This document shows, in pieces, positions 21,531 to 32,785 of a stretch of 64,000 nt of DNA. Each line of letters starts with the position of its first letter. Position 1 is the first letter of the stretch. The notes below the pieces were generated by a model. That model was not told the origin of the DNA. It saw only the letters and a list, made by a program, of their open reading frames with translations, and did not search any database. Source of the DNA: Polytrichum commune (taxonomy: Eukaryota; Streptophyta; Polytrichopsida; Polytrichales; Polytrichaceae). The position numbers were made by a program, and so were the translations under genes. Where the stretch lies: positions 21,375,501 through 21,439,500 of the forward strand of contig OX485805.1 of assembly GCA_950295325.1 (NCBI GenBank), in the 5' to 3' direction.

Positions 21531-23195
21531 TATGATATGTAGTATAGTAACAGTACCATACAAGTATAATTATTGTATATTTTTTAAAGGCCTTCCATAT
21601 ATGTACGTAACTATAAATTATAACATGTATACCATATGTATACGTAATACGGCAAGGTCCAAATCAATACCCCTCCTATGCACTCACGTATACTCGTACA
21701 TGTTTAGTACAGTGCACCCCGCAAGCTACAAACATATGAATCATGTGCAATTATCGTGGATCATTGGAAACTTGTCCTACATCATTAGAAAATTTGCAAA
21801 ATCAATTATTGTGAAATGTTTGCATTATTCTTTCACCAACATAAGATGATTACCTAGAACTCATACAATGGCAGTGCTAATAATTATAAATTTCAGATCT
21901 TGGATGGTCTTCACACATAACCTATGGCGAATTGTTTCACCAACTGGATATCAAAGAAATACGTACATGTCATATGCCTATACATTAATATGCCAACTAA
22001 AAGAACCGCACGTGTACAAGGTGGTGGGTTCCTTCTTTCCAACATATAAGAACCTCTATTTCCAATGCATGGAATGAGATTAACTTGTGAAAGTCGAAGC
22101 AAAATCTTCCCCAAGTCGCCTAAAACAATTTAGCCCGTATAAGAGAAAAGCAACACCTTTTGTGATAGATCTGACCACATGGATGAAAGCTTCATAGAGT
22201 TGATATTGTTCCCTCAAATTGTTTGGTTGTCCATGTGTCTACAATCAGAACATTATAATGTAAACATGTACGATGGTAGTGTCAAGCAACGGTGACTGCA
22301 TGCACGAAAATGTCCGCCTCGACCTTTAGGGGGTAAACTAAGGTGCATTGATTATGAAATCAATGCCAATCATTGAATTAAGTGGTGTATAAATACATGT
22401 TACCTACTACCTTCAACCCACATCTCTTTATCTCTTTAGTTCCTTCCTTTAAAATCAATTGGCAATTACAAAAAGAAAGCATTGAAATACCGACTCAACC
22501 TCTGATTGAACAAATGCAACACTGAATTTACACCCACTCACCCACATTCACACGCTCGCAAGTGGTGGGCATTGAATTCTATTTTTTTTTGGAAATTTCA
22601 AGAGAAGAGTACTACCTACATTCATTGGAGTGATAAAGCCACACATGGATGAGTATACAAAGTTCCATCGAATTTGTACATACTCGTCCCAAAGTCAGTG
22701 GTGTCATCCATTCTTTATGATATTCATGAAAACATCTAACGATTTCACCCATGAAGAGCATGAAAAACCCACATTACATTACACTGTCACTTTCATCACA
22801 ATACAACCCATTTTTAGAATCCGAAATCAACGATCATCGCCAGACCCAAAAATACTGGTAGTAGGTATACATACAAACACAAAAAACCAACCAAAAAAAA
22901 AAGGACGCAGTTTGAGTAAATTTTCGCACACGCTCGACGGCCTTCAATATGAACTCGTGGGTAAGTACTGGCCCTGGTGGTCTGAAGTGGGTGTTTTAAT
23001 TTCACAGTAATGCCATTGAGGCACTGGCAGGCTGAAGTTATTGGCATTCAAGCCTGGCCTTCGCCCCATATCAATACTTATTACTTACACACCATACACA
23101 CACACACACACACACACCCCCACAGAGCTATACTTGCAGCTTCCCTTCAGTTCATTGACAATAATGAAGAGAAACCCAACTTAATCTCATTGTAA
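21531..23195. other. Unassigned DNA
   Basis: Open frames of 105 and 126 codons (21,532-21,849 and 22,630-23,010, plus) lie in low-complexity AT-rich sequence. They have no domain and are not called genes. A (CA)n run lies at about 23,093-23,117. Confidence 0.5.
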
Positions 23196-23199
23196 CAAT

Positions 23200-24005
23200 G
23201 AACAGGGAGAGCTGACCGCTAAGTTACAGATGAACCGGTTGAGTTTGAGAAATAACTGGTTGAAGTTCATCAGGACTTCAGGAGAATAACCAATAGTTTA
23301 AGGAGAATCTACAGAATATGCCTCAAATTAATCAAGAAAATTTGAAAGATCACAGCATGGAAAGATCACTAGGATGTTGACCGATTCTGCTCCGAAATCT
23401 CCCGGGCACTGCATCATAGTGTCGCTCCCTTCGACCTTTTCAACGCCATTGATTATATCAGGGAAGCATGCATGCAGGGGGCTGGAGCTTCTCCCGCATC
23501 ATTCTCCCTTAACTTAACTTAACTTATTGCTCTCCTCCTCTCATCAGTCGCGTTTCATGAACGTTGAGCCGTCACCTCCACAGTTATATCTCACTCGCTT
23601 TTGTCAGAAGGCTCGAGTCAGAACCAACTTACCTTACATACCCAACTTTACATGATTGATAGCCTGTTCAGTGTCTGGAAAGATTTCGGGCTTCATCAGT
23701 CGAGAACTTGAGATCCTTGCATGTGTTTCCAAGTCCAACCGCTTACATGTTGACATCTTTCGGTTTTGTCTTCATTTCATTAAGATGTATTCTGTAAATT
23801 TATTTTAAATGGACCACTAAATTTCCTGAAGTCTTGGATTTGAACCAGTTATTTCTCAAACTCAACCGCTTCAAGAAAAGAAAAAGAAAAAATAACGCCG
23901 GTATTGTATACCGGCATGAATGCGAGTCCATTAGCCCTGTATTGATCGCGGTGTCCCGTGATGCAATATAGGGCGTTATGCCTCTTTCTCAACCGCTTCA
24001 TTTGT
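23200..24005. mobile_element. Long-inverted-repeat element (family C), most complete copy, with nested insertion
   Basis: The left arm from 23,232 reads GAACCGGTTGAGTTTGAGAA then ATAACTGGTT. The right arm read inward from 23,873 gives GAAGCGGTTGAGTTTGAGAA then ATAACTGGTT, and both continue to ACTTCAGGA. Outside the arms, GAGTTACAAATGAAGCGG (inverse of about 23,993-24,010) pairs with AAGTTACAGATGAACCGG at 23,221. The original element therefore extended further and was split at 23,874-23,987 by an insertion. The interior is non-coding. Other pieces of the family lie at 308-720 and 19,900-20,070. Confidence 0.65.
23861..24000. mobile_element. Nested micro-element flanked by 13-bp direct repeats
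   Basis: CTCAACCGCTTCA occurs at 23,861-23,873 and 23,988-24,000. Between them an A-rich leader (about 23,874-23,891) precedes a segment of about 88 bp. That segment starts ATAACGCCGGTATTGTATA and ends, inverted, ATAACGCCCTATATTGCAT, so it has its own inverted ends. A relative lies at about 37,825-37,895 (GGCATGAATGTGAGCCCATT against GGCATGAATGCGAGTCCATT). The 13-bp direct repeat suggests an insertion event, but its type is unclear. Confidence 0.5.
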
Positions 24006-24133
24006 AACTCAGTGGTTGGTTCTCCCAATTCATTAAGCCTGCCCACACAACCTCCTCACGGAGGCCAGAAAAATGGCCTTGAATGGACACTTTTGTCCCC
24101 CCACACAATTCTCGTAAGATATAGTGAAACACG

Positions 24134-24485
24134 CAATTAAGGTGGATTGGTCTTCAATGGGCACCTATTGCTTACTAGCCCACTTCTCCTAGGGTTTGAA
24201 ACACAATTAGTACAAGATAGTTAGCAAATCCAAATCAAGGTTGTAGCCACTTTCCTCATAAATTTTGGAGCTAATATGATTTATGTGCTCATTAAACAAT
24301 CCTACGGCTCTCTTCCCCCCCCCCCCCCTCCCCAATTATGTTGATTGTTGAGCTTAGAATGTTTATTGTAGTTTGAGCATGTAGTCTAATATTTTTTAAA
24401 CACGTGTCTTTTTTGTATCCATTGTTGGAGCCACACCAAACCACATACCACTTGAACATAGGCATCCAAAATTTATAAAAAATCA
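24134..24485 (-). mobile_element. Dispersed AGGTA-ended element (subfamily B), minus copy
   Basis: The order of blocks follows 16,893-17,270: AAGGTGGATTGGTCTTCAAT, CTAGCCCACTTCTCCTAGG, GATAGTTAGCAAATCCAAAT, TTGTAGCCACTTTCCTCA, then GGAGCCACACCAAACCACAT. It contains a poly-C run at about 24,317-24,330. A further partial copy follows at about 24,515-24,640. Both are non-coding. Confidence 0.55.
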
Positions 24486-24656
24486 ATAAGAAGTGTCTAC
24501 CTTAGTGTGTGAAGATAGCAAATCCAAATCGTGCATCTAGTCATTTTCTTTATATATATATTTAAGCTCATGAATATCTTATTCATTATCAAAGTGAAGA
24601 GTCTTGTGTTCATTAAGTGGTCATATACACCCCCCCCCCAATCCAATTATGTTGAT

Positions 24657-25012
24657 TAAGGTATGCAAGTGTCATTTGGTTACGTTTCTTAATCAGACAC
24701 CTATATTTGATTGGTGTGTGGTTGAGGATTAAAGGACAAACATCACAAACTTGACACATGAATAAGGGACTATGTTATCAAGTGCTCCACACTCAATAAT
24801 GAACACAATTGAGAGGACCTATGCATTTAATTAAGGAATCAACAAACATGCACGTCCGATAACCATGTTTAAATTAGGATAGGTCCAATATTTTTCAATC
24901 CAAATTTTTTTTGATCCTTCATTGTACATTTGCTAATGCAACGTGAGTTTTTTTTTTTGGTATAAAAGTTGGAGAACATGAAAAAAGAACCAAATAACAC
25001 CATGTTACCTTA
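24657..25012. mobile_element. TA-flanked MITE (subfamily A), complete
   Basis: TA at 24,657-24,658 and 25,011-25,012 flanks 352 bp. The ends are AGGTATGCAAGTGTCATTTG on the left and, inverted, AGGTAACATGGTGTTATTTG on the right. Each is followed by a GGTT and a T-rich stretch. The interior resembles 5,936-6,292 and 46,157-46,570. The TA duplication fits the Tc1/mariner-pogo superfamily. It is non-coding. Confidence 0.65.
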
Positions 25013-25270
25013 TTGAGCAACCATGTAAATTCAACCTCTTTTCAACACAGGTTGTTTTGGTGTATGATCCACACCAAACCACACATTACTAAAATATATG
25101 ATCCCACGTTTTGGGGTTGTTGGACTAACGCCGGTCTACCTTGGCTAGATTATTATACAAACAAGGGACTTCAATATCATTAATTGCTACATCGAACCTA
25201 GCTATCGTTGTTCCTTATTTCAACTGTAAACTTGAGAAAAATCAATAGCTAATCTTCCCTAACTAACTTA

Positions 25271-25400
25271 GGGCCTGGCCGCACCCAGTGGTGATGGGCC
25301 AGGATGCCGTTAGAAAAGGACCTGCCGGGAAGCTTGCAACTGGGCGGGCTGCTTACCCGGCCCCTGAGCCCGGCACAGGAGGGGGGGCCTCATGAGCTGT
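25271..25400. repeat. Harbinger left terminal inverted repeat
   Basis: It starts GGGCCTGGCCGCACCC directly after the TTA. Pairing with the right end is imperfect and patchy over about 120 bp. The outer 16-17 bp and an inner GCACAGG plus G-run block are the best preserved. Transposase or the Myb-like partner would be expected to bind here. Confidence 0.65.
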
Positions 25401-25526
25401 GCCTGTACCCGAGCAGTGCGCACATTCATCCATACTGTTCTGTCGCCTCCCACGCTCCACCGGCCTCCCTCCTCCCACGCTCCGAAGGTTTTTTGCCTCC
25501 CGCGCTCCCAACCCGTGTGAAGAGAG

Positions 25527-28500
25527 ATGGAGCGGCCCCCTGCGAGATCCCTTGACAGCGAGCTCCGGGACTTGGAGTTCGGGTGAGTGGTTCGTGCTTC
25601 TTGTGTTCTCATGTTGATGTTGTGCATTTGGGTTTTCGGCCGGGGGCTTTTGGTCTGTTGGGCTGCCTGGTCCTTCTCTGCCTCTTCGCAGAGATTGGGT
25701 GACCTCGCCGTGGTTTGGCCCCTTTGGTAAAACTACTGTCGTGGGCTTTAGGACTTGAAGATTGACCTCACCACCATAACCTGTGTGCATGGGATCCCCG
25801 CTCGCGTTCAGCAGCGTGGGAGAACGTGAATTCGCGATCCCCTGCTCTGTGGACATTGCAGCTGCTGCTGCAGCCGTGCTCCGGGATGGACATGTGCAGA
25901 TGCACTTGGAGTGCATTCCAATGAACTCCTTTCCGCGCATAGATTCGGTTCGCAATTGGGGGGTGGGTTGGTTTAGGGTTTAGGTTCTTGGTGTTGGAAC
26001 GCAGTTGTGGTGGGCGCTAGGTGGTCTCCTGTTGATGTGGGTTGGCCGATGAGCCCACGCTGTGACGCCCACCCTGGCAGATCCACACTTCCTCGGAGTT
26101 TCTGGGAGGGATTCATAGACCGTTGGCGACTGTTGGAGGCACGGCGGGCATGGTTGTTTTGGAGTATGCGGTTGCATCTGCGTTGTCTGCGGTGAGGGTC
26201 CAATGTTTGCCGCCCTGGGATAGGGCAGCATTGCGCCTGCAGCTAGTGGCGAGAAGAACACGGATGCGATTCGGAGGCAATTGGGGCTGGCATGTGGGAT
26301 ATGGACTCCCCGGCACATGACGGCCATTGTTCCTGCCGGTGATCAGGGCCACCGCCAAGTACTGCCGTCGGCGACGACTGTAATGCGGAGTAGCAAATGT
26401 GCTCTTTGCGCTGCATTCTCCGTTCTTTGTGCGTGTGTGGCGTTTGGGGTTGGCGTGCGCAACGACATTTCGTTATTTTTTTGTGGGTTTAGGGTGTTCT
26501 GTACGCCGGTCTGTGGACGTTTAGAGGCCTTCGGTTTGCTCCGCCTGTAGTGCTGGTGCATCCGAGAGTGCTGTTGTGTAGGGCTGTTCGAAATTTTTCT
26601 GTGTTTCTTTGAAGATAAATTGAAGGGCTCCTTGCTTTCTTTTCTCTGTGGGTGTGCACTTTGTTCGATTGATCCTGCCATGTGTGTGTGTTTTTTTGCC
26701 ACCAGTATTCCATGCATGTTGAATGTGCTGTATCCACTGGTCGCCGAATTGGGTGTTTCCCTCGGCGCTGCCTTGCCCTCAGATTTCTCTCACCCTTCGT
26801 CCCAGCTGTTGTGTGTTGAGTGGCCAGATTTGGACTCTGTTTCCGTTTGTTTTCAATGCAATGTCCATCTTTCCTTCCGGCCTCCCTCGACGTGTTCGCC
26901 ATTTGGCCTGCAATCGCATGCACTACACTGCATGTGGAGTCCCCAGGTTCTTTACCCGTCACCCAGCGCAATCACACTTTACCCGTCACCCAGCGCAATC
27001 ACACTTCCGCTGCTGTCGAAGTGGACAGGATGTGTTCTTGAATCGCCCCTTCTTCCTATGGCCATTACGTTGGCATACACCCGACAGGCATACGATACGC
27101 GTCACCCTGTCCATGGGATATGGACAGACTGTGGTTTGGGCGGGCAGTGAAGCCCTTCGGAGTTACCTCGCGGGCCCTATGCAGTTTTTGTGTGTGCAGT
27201 AGCTAGGCCTTTGTGTTGGACGCACTGTGGATCGCACTCGCTGCCAGCATGTGTCAAGTCCGCGGTTTCTCAGTCTTTGGGATTTGTTTGCAGAGCGGAA
27301 GATTTTTGGCAGGGTTACAAGCTGTTCAGCTATGCGTACTACTCCCACTCACGGGCTCACGAGTCTGAGTTTCGTGCAACCAAACTGGGTTAGTGGTTTC
27401 GCTTCGCTGGGTGCTTCACTACTGCTGATGTTTGGTTGTATTTGAGGTATCGGTGTTTTCTGGGCGGACATTTCATTCCAGGGGGTTGATGGTCCGCACA
27501 TTTGCTCCCATGCACAGGACGCCTGGTGTGGAGTCGGCATGGTGGTTTGCATCCACCGTCGGCGCAGGCTGTCCGCAACCTGTGCACGCAGCTGCTGCCT
27601 CTTCTTGAAATGTACTGCAGGTGGGAGTTGCAGGAGGATTGCACGGACCTTCGCGCACTCATGCAACGATTCGATTCAGAGACCGACTTGGAATCCCATG
27701 AGTTGGGGCGGTCTCTTCTGTTCATGATCCGCGACGAGGAGACACACATCGATAGGTTCCCAGAGCACGTTCCTATTGTTGCCCGTGAAAATCCTTTCGA
27801 CGCCATTAGGGATAGGTTGTCTGTACTAGGAATGGCCATCCAGGATCTGCGTCCGCAGGTGAATTTAACTTGGGATTTCGCCCCCCTCTGTGCACACTAC
27901 TGTGAATTTATAAAAACGTCCAACATTTGTCTACACATGCAGACCTTTTTTGCGTGTCAGTATTGTGTGTCTGCTTTACAGCGGCTTCATTATCATTTGT
28001 ACCAATAATCTGCAATCCATACATTCGTCTCAATGGAAACCAGCATGCCAACACCGTCCTGAAACAGAAAAATGTTGTCAATTTAACGTGTCCACATTGC
28101 TGTCATTGGTTCCAGCACACATTTCCCACGTTCCTTTGGCAGAACAACCAAGGTCGTTCCTATAAGTGTGTTTACTCCTGCTTTAAATTCAAATGCCTAT
28201 ACTTTGCACGTGGCTGCTCTTGCATGCATGCCCCTGCTTGCCACTGGGCCACATACATTGCTGCACACCCCTAATCACCTTCTGTATGCCCTAAAGGTCC
28301 CGGAATCACAACATCAGAAGGCTGCTCAGTCTGTATCCAAGCCCGATCCACCCTCTCCCTCCAGGCCCCCTCTTCCGCACCTGAAGCGCGAAGTTCCAGC
28401 GTCATCCTCGGCACCGATATTGATTGGCCTTCCAGACTGCCCTTCCGAAGGAATGCGCGTTCCAAACCGATCCCCGTCGCCATGCCCATGCACAATACCA

Positions 28501-30018
28501 GTGGCTGGTTGCGAGGGACCTCTCAACATGCCCCTGCACCCTCCAGAACAAACAGTTCAAATGCAGGAAATGAGTACCTCAAATGCCATTAGCATAGTGA
28601 TGGCATGCATTGACATATGTGTGGCCATGCTTGCCATGCACATAACCTACACGGAGTCGGATGGAGCCCACATTGCACAAAGGAGAAAATTGAGGAGGCG
28701 GGAGGGGGAGGAACACCATTTGGGTCCATATCAGACCGTGCATTGGGTCGATCTCGAAGACAATGCAATGGAGCACATGCATGTCAAGCAAATTTTCGAT
28801 CTTATTGCTTGGCACATTGGCGTCTTGGATGCGAAATGGTATGTGAAGCCTAGGTCCACGTGTTGGTTCAATGAATACCTTTTCAACATCTACACACCTG
28901 AGATGTTTTACGACATCTTGCGAATGAGAAGAAGGACGTTCGACCGGCTAGTGAACGACCTGCGGCCATACATTGAAGGGCAGCACACACATTGGAGACA
29001 ACCTATAGGTGTTGAGAAGAAGGTGGTGGTTACATTGTTCAAACTCATGCACGGTGTTTCAATACCTTTGGTGGCGGACAAAGCCGCACTGGGCAAGTCC
29101 ACCGTGCATGAGATACTGCGACAAGTATGCACGGCCATTAGCAAGCACTTCGGCCACCTAATTGCGTGGCCGGTGGGCAGAAGGTTGGTGAGGACAGCGG
29201 CAGGCTTCCAGTGCAAACAATGGTTTCCAAACTGCATAGGAGCCATTGACGGTTCCCACATCTATGTTGCGGCGCCCACGAATACGATTGTGGCGGCGGA
29301 CCACCGCAACCGCTACAAGTCTTTTTCAATATTGCTCCAGGGTGTTGTTGATAGCAAGTGCTATTTCACTTCAATCAACACAGGACCACCCGGCTCACTA
29401 CACGACAGTGCCCATTTTAAAACCACGGAGCTCTTCCGAAAGGCCGAAGAGGGAATAATGGGAGGGTTCCATGATGATCCGTTGGCATGGGGAACGGGTC
29501 TCTCCTTTCCTCCCTACATAGTGGCCGACCGTGGGTACCCACTATTGAGCTGGTGCATCACACCGTTCAAGATGGGCCCCATGGGATTGCCGCTAACAAA
29601 CGAGGAAGCATGGTTCAACAGGAAGCACTCCTCAACTCGCATGAGCGTGGAAAGAGCTTTCGGCATACTCAAATCAAGATTTAAAGAAATCGGCACAAAG
29701 TCATCACTAAAGTTGGACTTCCTACCTACGGTGGTACATTGTTGTTGTGTCTTGCACAACATCCTACTAGCCAGCAAGGACCGCACACTGGATCAAATTC
29801 TTATGGAATGTTCCCTTCCAACAATGGATGACAGTGGCTACACACGAAGAGACGAAGAGGACGTGTTCATGCCACCAAGACCAATGGGACTCGTGAGCGA
29901 GGATAGAGCCTTGCTAGAAGGGCAAATGGCGAGGGACGACATTCTAGACTACCTCGTGCGTCTACAAAATGCCAACCACATTGCAAGACATCCGGGTGGG
30001 GGTGGATTGAGAAGGTAG
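25527..30018 (+). CDS. PIF/Harbinger DDE transposase, three-exon model
   Basis: Modelled exons are 25,527-25,582, 27,621-27,858 and 28,297-30,018 (stop included), giving 671 aa. The junctions keep phase: donor GG/GTGAGT, acceptor TGTACTGCAG, donor CAG/GTGAAT, acceptor CCTAAAG. The catalytic exon alone is open from 28,168, which the intron explains. In model numbering, a helix-turn-helix lies at about 351-379 (GVSIPLVADKAALGKSTVHE). The DDE nuclease follows: D416 in GAIDGSH, D509 in IVADRGYP, E550 in SVERAFGILK, all present. This enzyme cuts and pastes DNA in the nucleus and usually needs the Myb-like partner encoded at 30,050-31,132. No stops or frameshifts were seen. The first two exons rest on splice logic only; the catalytic exon is secure. 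Proline-rich residues of about 100-180 are probably disordered. Confidence 0.8.
26951..27004 (+). repeat. Tandem duplication, 2 x 27 bp, in transposase intron 1
   Basis: The unit begins TTTACCCGTCACCCAGCGCA and is repeated exactly once (26,951-26,977 and 26,978-27,004). Identical units point to a recent duplication. It lies in the presumed 2-kb first intron of the Harbinger transposase. Confidence 0.9.
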
Positions 30019-30049
30019 GATCATTTCAGGGAGAGGTCGGTTTAGCAGA

Positions 30050-31132
30050 TTACCTGGTTAGAGCATCCATAGACGAAGCTAGCATTAGGAGAGCGCTAGT
30101 CATGTTCCCGAGGTTTTTGGTTCTCTCAGCCTCCAGCTCGTATAATTTTTGATCCATGCTTGTTACTTCTGTCTCCTTGTGCGCTATTCTCGCCTCCCTA
30201 GCTTTGTCAAATGCTAGCATGTCAGACCTCCATGCTTGTCGGTCCTTGTCCTGCGCCTCAACTCGTGCCAAGTACTTGAAGTTGAAGTCCTTAACAAAAT
30301 CCACCAAATTGTCTGTCCCCACGGCTTTCCTCTTCCTCCCCGTCGATCCTGGTGTGTCGTCTCCGGGTGTCAACCTCGTTGGAGACTGGGAGGACGTGGC
30401 GGCACTAGCAACTGGGCTACCTGCCCCACCAACCGATGGAGCGCGTGGGCTAGGCGAGGAACGTCCAAAGTGCCGCCCAACCGATGGTGGCACACGATCC
30501 GAATCCACTACATCCGTGGCGCGTCCAAATATTTGTCTCTTTCCGACAAATGCTTCCATCTCTATGTACATGGGCTCGCTGAATTCCAACGACATCTTCC
30601 TAGTCTTCGACAACTGTTTCTTCTCATCCCTGCTCAAGCCCCACCAATTGGCTGATCCTGAACCCTCAATGTACTCCTTTAGTTTCTTGTAATCCTTAAT
30701 CAACCCATCCCATTTGTTTGTTATTTGGTCGGTGTCTCTAACCCGAAACCCCACCACGTCCAGGCATCCGGCCAGCACCGCTTTCCACGCCGTGGTTCCA
30801 TACACGAAACGTGCAAGAGAAGGTTGATTGCAATTATGTCTCCCATCCCACTCAATACGTTTTTGCCCTATGAGGACAAGCATCTCCGCTTCAGTCCAGT
30901 TGGGCCCGCGAACCTTATGCGGAGCCACACCTTGTGACTGAGATGGACATGATGTCGACCTTGCACTCGTTGATTGACCTGGACCATGCAAACCCGATCC
31001 GCTTGCAGGTTGTGGAAATGATGCGTGTTCTTGTTCTTGAACGTGGTCACTCCCAAATTCGCAGTCGTCAACATTGCGTGCATGGGTGCTCGGAAACTGA
31101 GAACTCTCCGCTAAGTGCACAATGTCGTCCAT
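30050..31132 (-). CDS. Harbinger ORF1: Myb/SANT-like DNA-binding protein
   Basis: This is a single open coding exon of 360 aa. A trihelix/Myb-SANT domain spans about residues 77-165: GPNWTEAEMLVLIGQKRIEW, a middle helix around TTAWKAVLAG, and QITNKWDGLIKDYKKLKEY. A Ser/Pro-rich linker (about 210-270) carries a basic patch, GRKRKA. The C-terminus (about 285-350) is heptad-like and charged, likely a coiled coil. In Harbinger elements this partner binds the element ends and brings the transposase to the nucleus. The ATG at 31,132 is chosen because an in-frame TGA lies two codons upstream in the same exon. A strong acceptor (CCCCTGTTGCAG, exon starting at 31,184) suggests a leader intron. It faces the transposase tail to tail, with 31 bp between the stops. 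Confidence 0.85.
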   Translation of the reverse strand: MDDIVHLAESSQFPSTHARNVDDCEFGSDHVQEQEHASFPQPASGSGLHGPGQSTSARSTSCPSQSQGVAPHKVRGPNWTEAEMLVLIGQKRIEWDGRHNCNQPSLARFVYGTTAWKAVLAGCLDVVGFRVRDTDQITNKWDGLIKDYKKLKEYIEGSGSANWWGLSRDEKKQLSKTRKMSLEFSEPMYIEMEAFVGKRQIFGRATDVVDSDRVPPSVGRHFGRSSPSPRAPSVGGAGSPVASAATSSQSPTRLTPGDDTPGSTGRKRKAVGTDNLVDFVKDFNFKYLARVEAQDKDRQAWRSDMLAFDKAREARIAHKETEVTSMDQKLYELEAERTKNLGNMTSALLMLASSMDALTR

Positions 31133-31183
31133 GCCTCATGAAAGAACCCAATGCAAACCCATGCAGAATCACAGATCCAATTG

Positions 31184-32620
31184 TCTGCAACAGGGGAGAC
31201 ACACAAATGGAAACATCAAATGAATGCTGGATGGTGAGGTACTGTTGTCTCGACTAGAAGCAGGGTTCTACCCGGAATTGCACTCAATTCACAAATGCCT
31301 GGGAGATCACACAGGCATACGGCAGGCAAGACATTGTTTCCTTTTGACGCTCTGATTGTATAAAACAAAATGGCCACGGAAGGTGAGACGAGCACCAAGG
31401 GGGGAAAAACCCAACAGCATGACGAATGAACTCTGGGAACAAAGCAGGCGTGTCCACAGAGCGTCCCGACACACAGAGGGACTCGTCCAGCAGAGAACAT
31501 GGGCAGCTGCAGAATGGAAATCTCACCTATGGGAAAGGCTATTCGTGTCGCAGGTATGGATGGGCCAGGGGAGGCAGACAGCTTCACGGGCCTGTTGGAG
31601 AGCTGCAGGCAGAGCCCGATGCCGCACTCTGCAAAGCAGACAGAAGTCAATTGCCAAGCCACAGCCGAAAACGAACACACAGACCACTTGCATTTGCAGA
31701 ATGCATGTGGCACAAAGGCAGGCACGAAGTGTGTGGAACCCAAGTACACGAAAGCAAAGAAATTGGCTGCCACTGGATGGATGTGGCACCCGCAAGGTAC
31801 GAGAAACCGCATGCGATCCACAGCAGAGGATGCTCGAATTGCACCGATGGGTAAGCAATCGGGCAGAGAAATTGAAAAGGTGCCCCTTGGCGGTATGTGG
31901 AATCCCTGGGGCATGTCCTGCAATGAGTGTGAATGTTGTCGCGTCGAGGATGTGCAGAAATTCGTGACAGAGCTTGCATCCCAGACGGATGCTTCTGGGA
32001 GTGTGCAGAGGCCGTCAAATTTTTGGATGGACCTCTGAATGTGCACGGATGCCAACGCAGTCTCGCGGCAGCGCTTTGCGCACACCCCATGAACATCCTG
32101 CAGAATTCGCCTAAACCCTAACCCTTGTAACCCCCGAAAATCATGTCTCCACGGACCCAAGGACGCAAAAGCAAGTGTGTCCAGTATGCAGCACAATCGC
32201 ATAAGGCGCGGCCACACAACGCCAGCACCGCAGCTGCCAACGGTGCAGACCGAAATTCGCCACAACATTGTGCATGAGGATTGCATTTCCCCGCCATGGA
32301 CACTATCCGATTCCCTGCGCCTATCCGACAGAAATTTGCGCAACGACAACCTCCGGCGACAGATTATTCTCACCTTCACGAGACCAAGCGGCATAATTCG
32401 AATTGGCGGGAGAAATCGCTCCTCGCAGATCCTTCGCCCACCACACGCAGCACTCCTCCTGGACTGTGACAAACCCCAACCCCAGCTCGCAGTGCCGGGC
32501 TTCGGACCGGTTCTCGACTGCGGTGACGGATGACTTTCATCGCCCACATCGGAGTCTCATCCACATCGTGGACGCAGTCGCTCAGAACGTTGGTATTCAC
32601 CAACGGTGGGAGAGCAGTGG
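31184..32620 (-). promoter_or_regulatory. Probable 5' leader and intron of Harbinger ORF1
   Basis: On the minus strand a strong donor (GTGAAG/GTGAGA, exon end at 32,374) and the acceptor at 31,185 bound a likely 1.2-kb leader intron between the right end of the element and the Myb-like frame. A promoter would have to lie near the right terminus. Long open frames in this GC-rich stretch (443 codons on minus, 203 on plus) overlap one another. They are Cys-, Arg- and Trp-rich with no domain and are taken as chance readings. The start of the transcript is not visible. Confidence 0.45.
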
Positions 32621-32659
32621 AAACACTCATTGTTGAAAAAATTTCCGGGAAGAAGGACA

Positions 32660-32785
32660 GGCCGACAAGGTCTGACATCCTCTTCCCGCTCCTTTTTGGG
32701 CCCCCCCTGTGCGGTGCTGGTTAGCTCCCATAGAGCGGTCCTGGGTCCATATCCGGGATGGACCCCCCGGGTGTGGCCCCCCCCC
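32660..32785. repeat. Harbinger right terminal inverted repeat
   Basis: Read inward it starts with nine G, then CCACACCC, and later has CAGCACCGCACAGG followed by a G run. It is followed outside by TTA at 32,786-32,788. The terminal G run may have lengthened by slippage, which would explain the imperfect match to the left end. Confidence 0.65.

Noticed and set aside
22630-23010. 126-codon plus-strand frame
   Set aside because: Low-complexity reading with an opposing open frame and no domain. It is typical of chance in this composition.
25353-25955. 200-codon minus-strand open frame near the Harbinger left end
   Set aside because: It overlaps plus-strand frames of similar length, has no motif, and runs against the transposase start and donor at 25,527-25,582.
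26620-27202. Plus-strand frames of 176 and 159 codons
   Set aside because: They are overlapping frames in the presumed 2-kb first intron and contain the recent 27-bp tandem duplication. No domain is visible.
31216-32547. 443-codon open frame on the minus strand inside the Harbinger right end
   Set aside because: Long frames are open on both strands here because the DNA is GC-rich. The reading is Cys/Arg/Trp-rich with no domain and crosses a good donor at 32,373 and a likely leader intron of the Myb-like gene.
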